The position numbers were made by a program, and so were the translations under genes. A stretch of 21,837 nucleotides of DNA from CAYSBE01 sp964429245 (GTDB lineage: Bacteria > Bacteroidota > Bacteroidia > UKL13-3), in assembly GCA_964429245.1 (NCBI GenBank), contig CAYSBE010000031.1, positions 1 to 21,837 on the forward strand, given 5' to 3'. How positions within the stretch are numbered: position 1 is the first letter of the stretch; each line of letters opens with the position of its first letter. Positions 1 through 7,567 of this stretch are shown here, one piece after another. The notes under the pieces were generated by a model. That model made no database searches. It had not been told where the DNA came from and saw only the letters and a program-made list of their open reading frames with translations.

Positions 1-1
1 C

Positions 2-253
2 AGTAAAAAAAGTGCCATGCAGGTTTTGTTATTCACCATCGTACTCATTCCTTTAGGATTTTGGCCTACTTTGGAAGGTTTCACTGGACTAACTTCCGGC
101 ATTATCGGAGTATTATCGGGGTTGGTTTTAACCTATTTTGCACTTAAACTATACCAAACCTGCGAAATGAAAGATGCACGCAAACTTATGTTTGCTTCAT
201 TTCTTTATTTACCTTTAGTACAAATAGCATATTTAATTGATAGAATAGTATGA
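2..253 (+). CDS. cyoE: Heme O synthase (protoheme IX farnesyltransferase), C-terminal part
   Basis: Partial: the reading frame is open from base 2 and the N-terminal two thirds of the gene lie upstream. Heme O synthase is an integral membrane prenyltransferase that adds a farnesyl group to heme b, giving heme O for heme-copper oxidases. The visible 83 or so residues hold hydrophobic helices ending in a short polar tail (FLYLPLVQIAYLIDRIV), matching the last helices of the UbiA-type CyoE/CtaB family. The prenyl-diphosphate-binding Asp motifs lie outside the window. The TGA stop overlaps the next ATG in ATGA, so it is translationally linked to the subunit III gene. The oxidase genes that follow support the call. 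The Met at 17 is internal, not the start. Confidence 0.85.
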   Translation, partial: SKKSAMQVLLFTIVLIPLGFWPTLEGFTGLTSGIIGVLSGLVLTYFALKLYQTCEMKDARKLMFASFLYLPLVQIAYLIDRIV

Positions 254-837
254 TACAAGCAACCCAAAATAATCTTCGAATGAATGCACAAACAGAGCCG
301 GGAATAAATCCAAAGAAGTTTTTATTATGGCTATTGATTGCTGCAAGTGTGATGCTATTTGCAGGTCTTACCAGTGCTTACATTGTAAGACGTGGTGAAG
401 GAAATTGGCTGGTATTTGACTTACCCGTTGCATTTGCATTTAATGTGGGCGTGGTAATATTGAGCTCAATTCTTATGCAACTATCCTTTTGGTCAGCCAA
501 AAAAGATGAGTTGGGAAGAACCAAGTCATTACTGTTAGCAACTTTATTTACGGGTATCATATTCATCATTGGTCAATTTGCAGGATGGGGAGAATTGGTA
601 AATAACAATCTCTATTTAGCAGGCAATCCTGCAGAGAGTTTCATTTATGTAATACCTGCCTTGCACTTTCTACACGTTGTAATAGGAATTTTGTTCATTG
701 CAGTTGTTGTAGTAAAAGCTTTTAAATTTAATGTCCATAAAAAAAATATGATTAGCATCTATTTATGTACCACATATTGGCACTTTGTGGGTGCTCTTTG
801 GATCTATTTGTATTTCTTTTTTCTACTAAACCGATAA
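250..837 (+). CDS. Cytochrome c oxidase subunit III, first copy
   Basis: A 195-residue membrane protein of the heme-copper oxidase subunit III family, a core subunit without redox centres that stabilises subunit I and its proton uptake. About five transmembrane helices can be seen, at roughly residues 25-45, 58-78, 95-115, 135-157 and 172-192. Family hallmarks are a GQFAGW segment near residue 110, LHFLHVVIG near 135 and the ending TYWHFVGALWIYLYFF. It lacks the Asp of the usual YWHFVD motif, having Gly there. The start overlaps the cyoE stop (ATGA); an in-frame ATG at 280 is an alternative. A second subunit III gene follows 24 bp downstream. Tandem subunit III genes are, from memory, common in Bacteroidota oxidase clusters. 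Whether both enter one complex is not shown by the sequence. Confidence 0.88.
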   Translation: MIQATQNNLRMNAQTEPGINPKKFLLWLLIAASVMLFAGLTSAYIVRRGEGNWLVFDLPVAFAFNVGVVILSSILMQLSFWSAKKDELGRTKSLLLATLFTGIIFIIGQFAGWGELVNNNLYLAGNPAESFIYVIPALHFLHVVIGILFIAVVVVKAFKFNVHKKNMISIYLCTTYWHFVGALWIYLYFFFLLNR

Positions 838-861
838 AAACATAACACTAAGCTAACAGAT

Positions 862-1611
862 ATGTCAAACACAACAACCCTTTCATCAAAAACAAACATC
901 TGGGGCGGAGGTAAATCACCATTCAGCCTAAGTTACGGAAAACTAATGATGTGGATTTTCCTACTTTCAGATGCATTTACATTTTCATCGTTGCTCATTA
1001 CATATGGTTTTATCCGATACAGTTTTGATGGCTCAATGCCCAATGAAATTGTAAAGCCAATGTCGCATCTATCCGAAAATTTTATAGAGCAAATGCAACA
1101 AGCCGGACTGTTTTCAACTGAGCGCTGGCCTTTACCTGAGTTGGTGTTTAATCACTTTCCTTTTATGCACTTACACCTTCCATTGTTTTTCGTGAGTTTA
1201 ATGACATTTATTCTAATCTTCAGTTCTGTTACGATGGTTTTGGCTGTTGAAGCCGGACACCGCATGGCGAAAAAAGAAGTGGGCATGTATATGTTTTTAA
1301 CCATACTTGGCGGTGCGGCCTTTTTAGGTTGTCAGGCTTGGGAGTGGGGTCAGTTCATTGGTGCAGGTGCAAGTTTGCATGGCAATCCGTTTGGACCAAC
1401 TGCCTTTGCTGCATTATTTTTTATTGTTACAGGATTCCACGGATTTCACGTATTTTCCGGGGTAATTCTTAATATCATCATCTATATTAATGTTCTTAAA
1501 GGAACCTACGAGAAACGTGGTCATTATGAAATGGTTGAAAAAGTTGGACTTTATTGGCACTTTGTTGACCTCGTGTGGGTTTTTGTATTTACATTCTATT
1601 ACCTAATTTGA
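862..1611 (+). CDS. Cytochrome c oxidase subunit III, second copy
   Basis: A 249-residue membrane protein, longer than its upstream neighbour, also of the heme-copper oxidase subunit III family. Helices lie near residues 25-47, 105-128, 140-160, 175-200 and 228-248. Diagnostic motifs are QAWEWGQFI, FFIVTGFHGFHVFSG (the conserved TGxHxxHV helix) and the C-terminal YWHFVDLVWVFVFTF, with the canonical HFVD intact. A soluble insertion of about 50 residues (near 50-100, rich in Met, Pro and Glu) separates helices one and two and is absent from the first copy. It probably assembles with subunits I and II, which lie outside the window, and with subunit IV encoded 31 bp downstream. It belongs to the same operon as cyoE and the first copy. 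Confidence 0.9.
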   Translation: MSNTTTLSSKTNIWGGGKSPFSLSYGKLMMWIFLLSDAFTFSSLLITYGFIRYSFDGSMPNEIVKPMSHLSENFIEQMQQAGLFSTERWPLPELVFNHFPFMHLHLPLFFVSLMTFILIFSSVTMVLAVEAGHRMAKKEVGMYMFLTILGGAAFLGCQAWEWGQFIGAGASLHGNPFGPTAFAALFFIVTGFHGFHVFSGVILNIIIYINVLKGTYEKRGHYEMVEKVGLYWHFVDLVWVFVFTFYYLI

Positions 1612-1642
1612 TTTTACACTTAATCTATTTAAAATAATTATC

Positions 1643-1966
1643 ATGGAACAACACGAACATTTAGAACATACAGAAACCCCTTCTGATATGAAGTCGCAGA
1701 TTTGGAAAACATTTTTTATTCTGCTTGCGCTTACCCTTGTAGATATTGGATTGTACTTTATGCTATTAGAAACACATTCTATGTGGAAGAATGTGTTATT
1801 TATATTATTAGGTATAGTTAAAGCATACTACATCGTTTCAATTTTTATGCACATGAAATTTGAACGCAAATGGCTGGTAAACTTTATTATTTACCCTATG
1901 CTTTTTGTCATTTTCCTTGTATTTCTTATGCTAATAGAAGGAGATTACACAGGAGTTCAAAGATAA
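1643..1966 (+). CDS. Cytochrome c oxidase subunit IV (prokaryotic COX4 type)
   Basis: A 107-residue protein with a short His/Glu-rich N-terminus and three transmembrane helices at about residues 20-40, 46-68 and 78-99. The motif KAYYIVSIFMHMKFE at the end of helix two is typical of the bacterial oxidase subunit IV (COX4_pro / CyoD-like) family, small accessory subunits that help assemble or stabilise the heme-copper oxidase. Length fits the family (about 95-120 residues). The gene lies 31 bp after the second subunit III gene and 3 bp before the SCO gene, so it shares their transcript. Confidence 0.87.
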   Translation: MEQHEHLEHTETPSDMKSQIWKTFFILLALTLVDIGLYFMLLETHSMWKNVLFILLGIVKAYYIVSIFMHMKFERKWLVNFIIYPMLFVIFLVFLMLIEGDYTGVQR

Positions 1967-1969
1967 TAA

Positions 1970-2638
1970 ATGATCAAAAATCGTAAACAAATTTATATAG
2001 CATTGGGACTCGTAACAGTCCCTTTGTTTATTTTATGGATTCTAAGTTACAGTAAGCAGAACTTTAATTCCCTGAATTATTTGGGAGAAAAAATTTCCCC
2101 TGATGGCAATGAAGTTAAGGATACGATATACTACGTTGTACCTCCTTATTCATTCATCGATCAGCAAGGCGATAGCATAAGCGATAAAACGTTTGAAGGC
2201 TACATCTATGTAGCCAACTTCTTCTTCGCAAGTTGTGAAGATGTGTGCCCTCTTATGAATGCAAAACTTGAGCGAGTATACGATCGCATGAAAGAATTTA
2301 GTGAAGTAAAATTCCTATCAATTACAGTTGATCCGGATAATGATAGTGTACCCGTACTAAGAGAATATGCCCAAAGATTTAAAGCTGACCCTGCGATCTG
2401 GAAATTTGCTAGGGGCACAAATGAATCTGTATTTAATGCCGGTCGGGGATTTTTATTGCCGGTGTCGTACGAAGACAAAACAATTGACCATAGTCAACAG
2501 TTAATTTTAGTAGATAAAGAAAAGCATATACGTGGGGTTTACAACGGCCTTGATGATGTGGATATTAAAAGACTAAAAGAAGAAATAAAAGTATTGTTAT
2601 ATGAATACAGTGAAAGACGCAAAGGCAACAAACGATAA
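1970..2638 (+). CDS. SCO1/SenC-family copper chaperone for cytochrome oxidase
   Basis: A 222-residue membrane-anchored thioredoxin-fold protein. Residues 8-27 form an N-terminal anchor, and the rest is periplasmic. The copper/redox motif is Cys89-Glu-Asp-Val-Cys93 (CxxxC) in ANFFFASCEDVCPLM, and the conserved third ligand is His174 in IDHSQQLILVD. Both elements are present, so copper binding is expected. SCO proteins deliver copper to, or reduce thiols of, the CuA site on oxidase subunit II. The context between subunit IV and DUF420 fits that role. The gene begins 3 bp after the subunit IV stop and its 3' end overlaps the next gene by 38 bp, suggesting translational coupling. Confidence 0.9.
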   Translation: MIKNRKQIYIALGLVTVPLFILWILSYSKQNFNSLNYLGEKISPDGNEVKDTIYYVVPPYSFIDQQGDSISDKTFEGYIYVANFFFASCEDVCPLMNAKLERVYDRMKEFSEVKFLSITVDPDNDSVPVLREYAQRFKADPAIWKFARGTNESVFNAGRGFLLPVSYEDKTIDHSQQLILVDKEKHIRGVYNGLDDVDIKRLKEEIKVLLYEYSERRKGNKR

Positions 2639-3158
2639 ACTCGTTTTCCGCATTGTAATGGCATTATCAGTGATTGTATTTATTGCTGTTGTGGTACTAA
2701 ATCGCAAATGGCTTCCAAGGCCTGAGGTTCCTCCAAACTTTGTATATCATTTACCCGGTCTTAACGCCATCATTAATGCAACTTGCAGTTTGCTACTCAT
2801 TTTTTCACTTGTTGCTATCAAGCGTAAGAACATTACATTACACAAACGAATAAACCTTACCACATTTGCATTGTCAGCTATTTTCCTAGTATCATACGTG
2901 TTGTATCATTTTTTTGCTGATGAAACGCATTACCCCGAAGATAATCCATTGAGACCACTCTACTTTGTTATTTTGTTTTCGCACATCATTTTAGCAGCAT
3001 TGGTTCTTCCGTTAGTATTGCTGTCGTTTTACCATGGCCTTCAAATGAATATAGAGAAACATAAGAAATTGGTAAGATGGACTTTTCCTATTTGGTTGTA
3101 TGTAACAATAACGGGTGTTATTGTATACCTTATGATTTCACCATATTATCCCTTTTAA
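2601..3158 (+). CDS. DUF420 membrane protein (CtaM/YozB-like oxidase assembly factor)
   Basis: A 185-residue protein with five predicted helices, near residues 16-36, 53-73, 84-106, 120-145 and 160-180. Several His residues sit at membrane edges (HLPGLNAIINA, LHKRINL, YVLYHFFADETHYPED, LFSHIILA, FYHGLQ), a pattern typical of DUF420. The family includes Bacillus YozB and Staphylococcus CtaM, the latter reported as needed for activity of the heme-A oxidase; a similar role here is inferred from family and operon position. The chosen ATG lies inside the SCO gene (38 bp overlap). An ATG at 2658 is possible but would start within the first helix, so the overlapping start is preferred. Confidence 0.82.
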   Translation: MNTVKDAKATNDKLVFRIVMALSVIVFIAVVVLNRKWLPRPEVPPNFVYHLPGLNAIINATCSLLLIFSLVAIKRKNITLHKRINLTTFALSAIFLVSYVLYHFFADETHYPEDNPLRPLYFVILFSHIILAALVLPLVLLSFYHGLQMNIEKHKKLVRWTFPIWLYVTITGVIVYLMISPYYPF

Positions 3159-3196
3159 TTACTTAACTATGTCTCTTAACTGCAATCGATAAATTA

Positions 3197-3451
3197 ATGT
3201 TGAGTATGAAATCCTTATTTAATAAGCACCTCGTTTTATTATTCCTTTGTTCAACTGCAAACATAAGCTACACAATAGCCCAATGCCCAATGTGCAAAAC
3301 CGCATTAGGCAGTGCTAGAGAAAGCGGGAGTTCAGTAGGCAATACACTTAATGATGGAATTATGTACCTACTGGCACTTCCCTATCTAATAGGTATCATA
3401 TTTGCCATAATTTACTATAACAATTCTCGGAAAAAGAAACTAAGCAGTTGA
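3197..3451 (+). CDS. Small exported CxxC membrane protein of the oxidase cluster
   Basis: An 84-residue protein of unknown function. It has an N-terminal signal peptide with cleavage likely after Ala28 (TIA|QCPMC), so the mature protein would begin with Gln followed at once by Cys30-Pro-Met-Cys33. A Gly/Ser-rich linker and one transmembrane helix (about residues 55-74) follow, with a basic tail (RKKK). From memory, similar short proteins occur beside SCO and DUF420 genes in Bacteroidota. The CxxC could bind copper or shuttle electrons for oxidase assembly, but this is inference. An in-frame ATG at 3206 gives an equally good signal peptide (MKSLFNK). The stop overlaps the next start by one base. 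Confidence 0.75.
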   Translation: MLSMKSLFNKHLVLLFLCSTANISYTIAQCPMCKTALGSARESGSSVGNTLNDGIMYLLALPYLIGIIFAIIYYNNSRKKKLSS

Positions 3452-3846
3452 TGGAAAATCAATATGAACCTTCAAAAGGACTGGCATTATTAAAGTGCAA
3501 GTGTCCGCGTTGCCAGTCGGGAGATATGTTTATTTCCTGTGCATTAGATAAAAAATTTATGCAAATGCATCACGATTGTCCTCATTGCAAGCTTCATTTT
3601 GAAATTGAACCCGGATTTTTTTGGGGAGCGATGTATGTTAGTTATGCCTTTACAACAGGAATCATGTTGGTAATGGGAGCATTGGTATTTTTTATCGGAA
3701 ACAATCCGGATACATGGGTTTATCTTACCTGTATTATTGGCTCATTTTTGCTAATGACCCCATTCACCTATCGATATGCAAGAGTATTGATGATGCATTG
3801 GTTTTCGCCCATCAGGTTTGATAAAAACTTAGCCAATATAAAATAA
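3451..3846 (+). CDS. DUF983 zinc-ribbon membrane protein
   Basis: A 131-residue protein with an N-terminal cytoplasmic zinc ribbon, Cys18-Pro-Arg-Cys21 and Cys43-Pro-His-Cys46, followed by the DUF983 hallmark EPGFFWGAMYVSYA and two transmembrane helices (about residues 62-85 and 90-110). The family function is not established; members often lie near oxidase assembly genes, as here. The ATG at 3451 is chosen over an in-frame TTG at 3448 because it forms a TGATG stop/start overlap with the preceding gene. It ends the plus-strand cluster, and the next gene converges with a single base between stop codons. Confidence 0.85.
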   Translation: MENQYEPSKGLALLKCKCPRCQSGDMFISCALDKKFMQMHHDCPHCKLHFEIEPGFFWGAMYVSYAFTTGIMLVMGALVFFIGNNPDTWVYLTCIIGSFLLMTPFTYRYARVLMMHWFSPIRFDKNLANIK

Positions 3847-3847
3847 T

Positions 3848-4216
3848 TTAAAGTGCATCAAATGGATAGAAAGCATCCTGAATATGCTCAATCTCAAATT
3901 TATCTCCTTTAATTACAGCCACAATATCAAACCTGCATACGCCTGACAATTCATTTTGTGTCAAATATAGTTCTGCAGCTAAGCGTATATTTCTTTGTTT
4001 TGCCCTACCCACAGCTTGCTCGGGAAATGCCATCATATCAGAAGTCCGGGTTTTAACTTCAACAAAAACAATCTCGTTTTCATGTTTGCAAATAATGTCC
4101 AACTCCACTTTTCCAGTACGGTAATTTCTTTCCAATATTTGATAACCTTTTCGTTCAAGATAGCCGGCTGCAATATCTTCTCCCAATTTTCCAAATGCCT
4201 GATTATGTTTAGTCAT
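3848..4216 (-). CDS. YraN/UPF0102 family nuclease-fold protein
   Basis: A 122-residue protein matching the UPF0102 (YraN) family in length and layout: N-terminal GKLGEDIAAGYLERKGY, then RNYRTGKVELDIICKHEN and the VFVEVKTRT strand. The Asp of VELDII and the Glu-x-Lys of VEVKTR reproduce the D...ExK core of the restriction-endonuclease-like fold. The usual Gly-Glu-Ile-Asp is Val-Glu-Leu-Asp here, so the Asp is kept. The cellular role is poorly defined; a DNA-repair or recombination-related nuclease is a family-level guess. The gene is divergent from the FtsX-type permease with only 33 bp between starts and convergent with DUF983. Confidence 0.85.
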   Translation of the reverse strand: MTKHNQAFGKLGEDIAAGYLERKGYQILERNYRTGKVELDIICKHENEIVFVEVKTRTSDMMAFPEQAVGRAKQRNIRLAAELYLTQNELSGVCRFDIVAVIKGDKFEIEHIQDAFYPFDAL

Positions 4217-4249
4217 AATAATTACCCGAAATTAGCATAAAATTGTAAG

Positions 4250-5509
4250 ATGCATAAATACCGTGCCCTCATATTTCAAATAAAGGAAAGTTTTGTTTAT
4301 GCCATCCACGGTATTAATCAAAACAAAACACGTGCGTTTCTGTCAACATTGGGTATAACCATTGGCATTTACTGCATCATTATGGTATTAACTATGGTAA
4401 ATTCATTGGAAAGAAATATTCAGGATAGCGTTGATGGATTGGGTAAAGACGTATTATTTGTAGACAAATGGCCATGGGAATTTAGTGACGACTACCAATG
4501 GTGGAAATATATGAACAGACCCAACCCGAAACTTGATGAAATGGAAATCATTTCGGAGCGTTCTGAACTCGCTGATGCTTGTGCATTTTTAGTAAGGCTA
4601 TTTAATGTTACCGTTAAATATGAAAACAACTCCGCCTCTAGCGTAACCGGCAATGCAGTTACTCATGATTATTATCGCATCAAACCGCTAGAGTTTGGAA
4701 AAGGAAGATACTTCACCGAAAGCGAAAGCAGATCGGGTGCTCATGTAGTACTTATTGGCAGTGCAATTGCCGAAAACCTTTTTGGTTTAAGTGACCCAAT
4801 AGATAAGGAAATCACCATCAAAGGTCGAAAATATAAAGTGATTGGTGTTTTTGCAAAAGAGGGTGAAAGCCTACTGGGAAACAGCATGGACAATACCGTC
4901 CTGTTACCATTAAAAAATGCAGCTGCATATATCAGGGTAAATTCAGACATGGCAAATGGCCAAATTCAGATTAAACCTAAAGCCGGAATCAATGTTGACC
5001 TGTTGCAGGAAGAAATAAATGTGCTGATGCGTGCAGCCAGAAAACTTAAGCCCAATCAAGAACAAAACTATGCGCTTAATAAAACGTCATTAATTGCTGA
5101 ACCGTTGAAACGTATATTCAGTATCGTTAATGTTGCCGGCTGGATTATTGGCCTATTCTCCATGATGGTGGGTGGATTTGGTATTTCCAATATCATGTTT
5201 GTTTCCGTTAAGGAAAGAACCAACCAAATTGGAATTCAAAAAGCATTGGGTGCAAAAAGCTATTTTATACTTATTGAGTTTTTAACAGAAGCCATCCTGC
5301 TCTGTTTGGTTGGCGGTTTTATTGGCATGTTGTTCGTTGCCGGATCTGCTGAACTGGCTGAGAAAGCACTTGATTTTAATGTTTACATGAGCTTTAGAAA
5401 CATTGTTACGGGCATAGCCGTTTCAGTAGGAATTGGTGTGCTTTCAGGTTTTATTCCCGCGCGAACTGCTGCAAGACTAAACCCGGTAGATGCCATGAGG
5501 GCGAAGTAA
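4250..5509 (+). CDS. ABC transporter permease, MacB/FtsX type
   Basis: A 419-residue protein with the MacB-type layout: one helix near residues 28-51 after NKTRAFLSTLGITIGI, a periplasmic MacB_PCD-like domain (about 52-285), then three helices (about 290-315, 345-368 and 382-405). The FtsX core motifs are KERTNQIGIQKALGAK after helix two and the C-terminal IPARTAARLNPVDAMRAK. Such permeases couple a cytoplasmic ATPase to periplasmic events such as efflux of peptides or small molecules, lipoprotein handling or mechanotransmission. No cognate MacB-type ATPase or membrane fusion protein is in the window, so the substrate is unknown. The ABC-F gene next to it is convergent and belongs to a class that does not drive permeases. 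Confidence 0.87.
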   Translation: MHKYRALIFQIKESFVYAIHGINQNKTRAFLSTLGITIGIYCIIMVLTMVNSLERNIQDSVDGLGKDVLFVDKWPWEFSDDYQWWKYMNRPNPKLDEMEIISERSELADACAFLVRLFNVTVKYENNSASSVTGNAVTHDYYRIKPLEFGKGRYFTESESRSGAHVVLIGSAIAENLFGLSDPIDKEITIKGRKYKVIGVFAKEGESLLGNSMDNTVLLPLKNAAAYIRVNSDMANGQIQIKPKAGINVDLLQEEINVLMRAARKLKPNQEQNYALNKTSLIAEPLKRIFSIVNVAGWIIGLFSMMVGGFGISNIMFVSVKERTNQIGIQKALGAKSYFILIEFLTEAILLCLVGGFIGMLFVAGSAELAEKALDFNVYMSFRNIVTGIAVSVGIGVLSGFIPARTAARLNPVDAMRAK

Positions 5510-5516
5510 CGGTTTA

Positions 5517-7412
5517 TTATTCGCAAAAATCATTCAGCTCAAGCCACCTCAGCGATTTTAAATCAATATGTTGGTTTATCTGTTCAAGTTGTGAAGCCAG
5601 CTTTTGTATTTGTTCAAAATGCAAGTCACTTGCTGATAGTTTGTTTTCGGTATCTTTTTTTTCTATCTCTAATTTTTCAATTTCAGCAGTTAGTTGCGCA
5701 TACTCCCTTTTTTCATTAAAAGTCGGTTTCCTTTTATTCGCATCCATCTTTGGCTTTTCTGCTACCACAACTTCTCTCTGAACCGGTTGCTTGGTTACGG
5801 GTTCAAGTGGTATTTTTTCTTCATTCAAATAATCCTGATAGTTGCCGTTGAAATCTCGTACAATACCATTTCCTTCAAATAAAAATAGGTGGTCAACCAG
5901 TTTATCCATAAAATAACGATCATGCGTGACAATGAGTAAGCAGCCTTTGAATGATTCCAAAAACTCTTCCAAAACATTTAACGTATCAATATCCAAGTCA
6001 TTGGTGGGTTCATCCAATATCAAAAAGTTGGGATTTTTAATTAATACAGTTAATAAAAACAACCTCCGTTTCTCGCCTCCACTTAGTTTGGATACAAAGG
6101 TATGTTGTATTTTATCATCAAATAAAAATCGCTTACACAGTTGGGATGCGGAGAGTTGTTCGCCTTTTGACAGTTCAATATACTCTGCAATATCTTTTAC
6201 AACCTCCAGTACACGTTTGTCTTCTTTGATAGTAATACCGACCTGAGAATAATAGCCAAACTTTACCGTGTCACCTGTTGATATAACTCCTGTATCAGCT
6301 TTTTCTATTCCCTGAATAATATTTAAAAACGTAGACTTACCTACTCCATTTTTGCCAATAATGCCTATCCTTTCTCCCGGTTTGAATATATAACTGAAAT
6401 TATTCAATACCTGTATGGTTCTGTCTCCTTGCTTGTATGATTTACATAACCCATGAAATTCAATAATCTTGCTACCAAGACGTTGCATTTTCACATCAAG
6501 TTCAACTTGCTTGTCATCTGCAATATATTTTGCTTTCTCTTGCAAATCATAAAATGCTTCAATACGTGATTTTGATTTGGTACCGCGTGCTTTAGGTTGT
6601 TTACGCATCCATTCCAACTCCTTTTTCATCAAGTTGCGTGCTTTATCAGCTTCACGTCCTTCCCTAAATTCCCTGTCAGCTTTCTTTTCAAGATAGTAAG
6701 CGTAGTTTCCTTTGTAGAAATACAACTGCCCGCGCTCCAATTCAATAATTTCGCTGCACACATTATCCAGAAAATACCTATCGTGGGTAACAATGAATAA
6801 AGTCATTTTGGAACTTTTCAAATACCCTTCAAGCCATTCAATCATATCCAAATCAAGGTGATTGGTAGGCTCATCCATAATCACAAAATCAGGTTGCATA
6901 ATAAGGATTCGGGCAAGTGCCAATCGTTTTTGCTGCCCACCGCTTAAAGTCGAAACATCTTGTTCATATTGTGTGATGTTTAACTTTTCAAGTATTTGCT
7001 TCACCCGCACTTCATAATCCCAAGCATTTAAGCGATCCATCTCTTCCATGCAATGCTGTAACCTATTTAGGTAATTATCATCATCACTTTCATGCAACAG
7101 GAGCTTTTCATATTCGGCTACCACATTTAGCAATTCACTGTTTGCATTAAAAAGGTGATCCCAAACATTTATACCTTCAGGCATATGTGGTTGCTGCTCA
7201 AGGTATGCCGATACAATATCTTTGCTGATTACCACCGATCCGGCATCTGTTGTATCTGCTCCGGCTATGATATTGAGCAAATTGGTTTTACCGGTTCCGT
7301 TCTTTGCTACCAAAGCAATTTTCTGTCCTTCTTCAATACTAAATGTAATTCCTTCAAATAGGGTGCGGTCACCATAGTGTTTCGCAATGTTTTCGGCTCT
7401 TAAATAATTCAC
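5517..7412 (-). CDS. ABC-F family ATPase, Uup-like
   Basis: A 631-residue cytoplasmic protein with two ABC domains and no membrane segments. Domain 1 has Walker A AKNGTGKT (36-43), signature LSGGQQKR (about 155) and Walker B VIMDEPTNHLDLD. Domain 2 has GKNGVGKST (about 350), LSGGEKRR (about 442) and LILDEPTNDLDID. Both catalytic Glu are present. The charged linker between the domains and the C-terminal coiled coil (about 560-625) match Uup, which acts at ribosomes or on branched DNA intermediates. The GTG at 7412 gives the family-typical start MNYLRAEN; a TTG one codon upstream (7415) is the alternative. The first Walker A has Ala for the first Gly, which is tolerated. It is convergent with the permease, with 7 bp between stops. 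Confidence 0.88.
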   Translation of the reverse strand: MNYLRAENIAKHYGDRTLFEGITFSIEEGQKIALVAKNGTGKTNLLNIIAGADTTDAGSVVISKDIVSAYLEQQPHMPEGINVWDHLFNANSELLNVVAEYEKLLLHESDDDNYLNRLQHCMEEMDRLNAWDYEVRVKQILEKLNITQYEQDVSTLSGGQQKRLALARILIMQPDFVIMDEPTNHLDLDMIEWLEGYLKSSKMTLFIVTHDRYFLDNVCSEIIELERGQLYFYKGNYAYYLEKKADREFREGREADKARNLMKKELEWMRKQPKARGTKSKSRIEAFYDLQEKAKYIADDKQVELDVKMQRLGSKIIEFHGLCKSYKQGDRTIQVLNNFSYIFKPGERIGIIGKNGVGKSTFLNIIQGIEKADTGVISTGDTVKFGYYSQVGITIKEDKRVLEVVKDIAEYIELSKGEQLSASQLCKRFLFDDKIQHTFVSKLSGGEKRRLFLLTVLIKNPNFLILDEPTNDLDIDTLNVLEEFLESFKGCLLIVTHDRYFMDKLVDHLFLFEGNGIVRDFNGNYQDYLNEEKIPLEPVTKQPVQREVVVAEKPKMDANKRKPTFNEKREYAQLTAEIEKLEIEKKDTENKLSASDLHFEQIQKLASQLEQINQHIDLKSLRWLELNDFCE

Positions 7413-7567
7413 CAAGCAAAGTTCTGATACAAATGGCTTAATAAAAAATATTTATAATAAATATATTATGTATGCATATTATTCATTTGTTATTTTTTAA
7501 GATATCCCTTATTATGATTTTTATTTTAAGTAGGATGATATATTATTGAATAATTAATATACCATTT

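Noticed and set aside
5926..6246. 106-codon plus-strand frame opposite the ABC-F gene.
   Set aside because: Antisense shadow of the strongly conserved second ATPase domain; Ser/Asn-rich, with no start context or domain.
5517..7412. ABC-F ATPase as the energy-coupling partner of the adjacent FtsX-type permease.
   Set aside because: ABC-F proteins have two fused ABC domains and do not drive permeases, and the gene is on the opposite strand.
7416..7567. AT-rich 150-bp divergent gap before the MORN gene, examined for promoters and small RNA.
   Set aside because: TATTATTG at 7541-7548 loosely resembles a -7 box but lacks a -33 partner; no stable RNA structure or conserved element was recognised, although a promoter must lie here.
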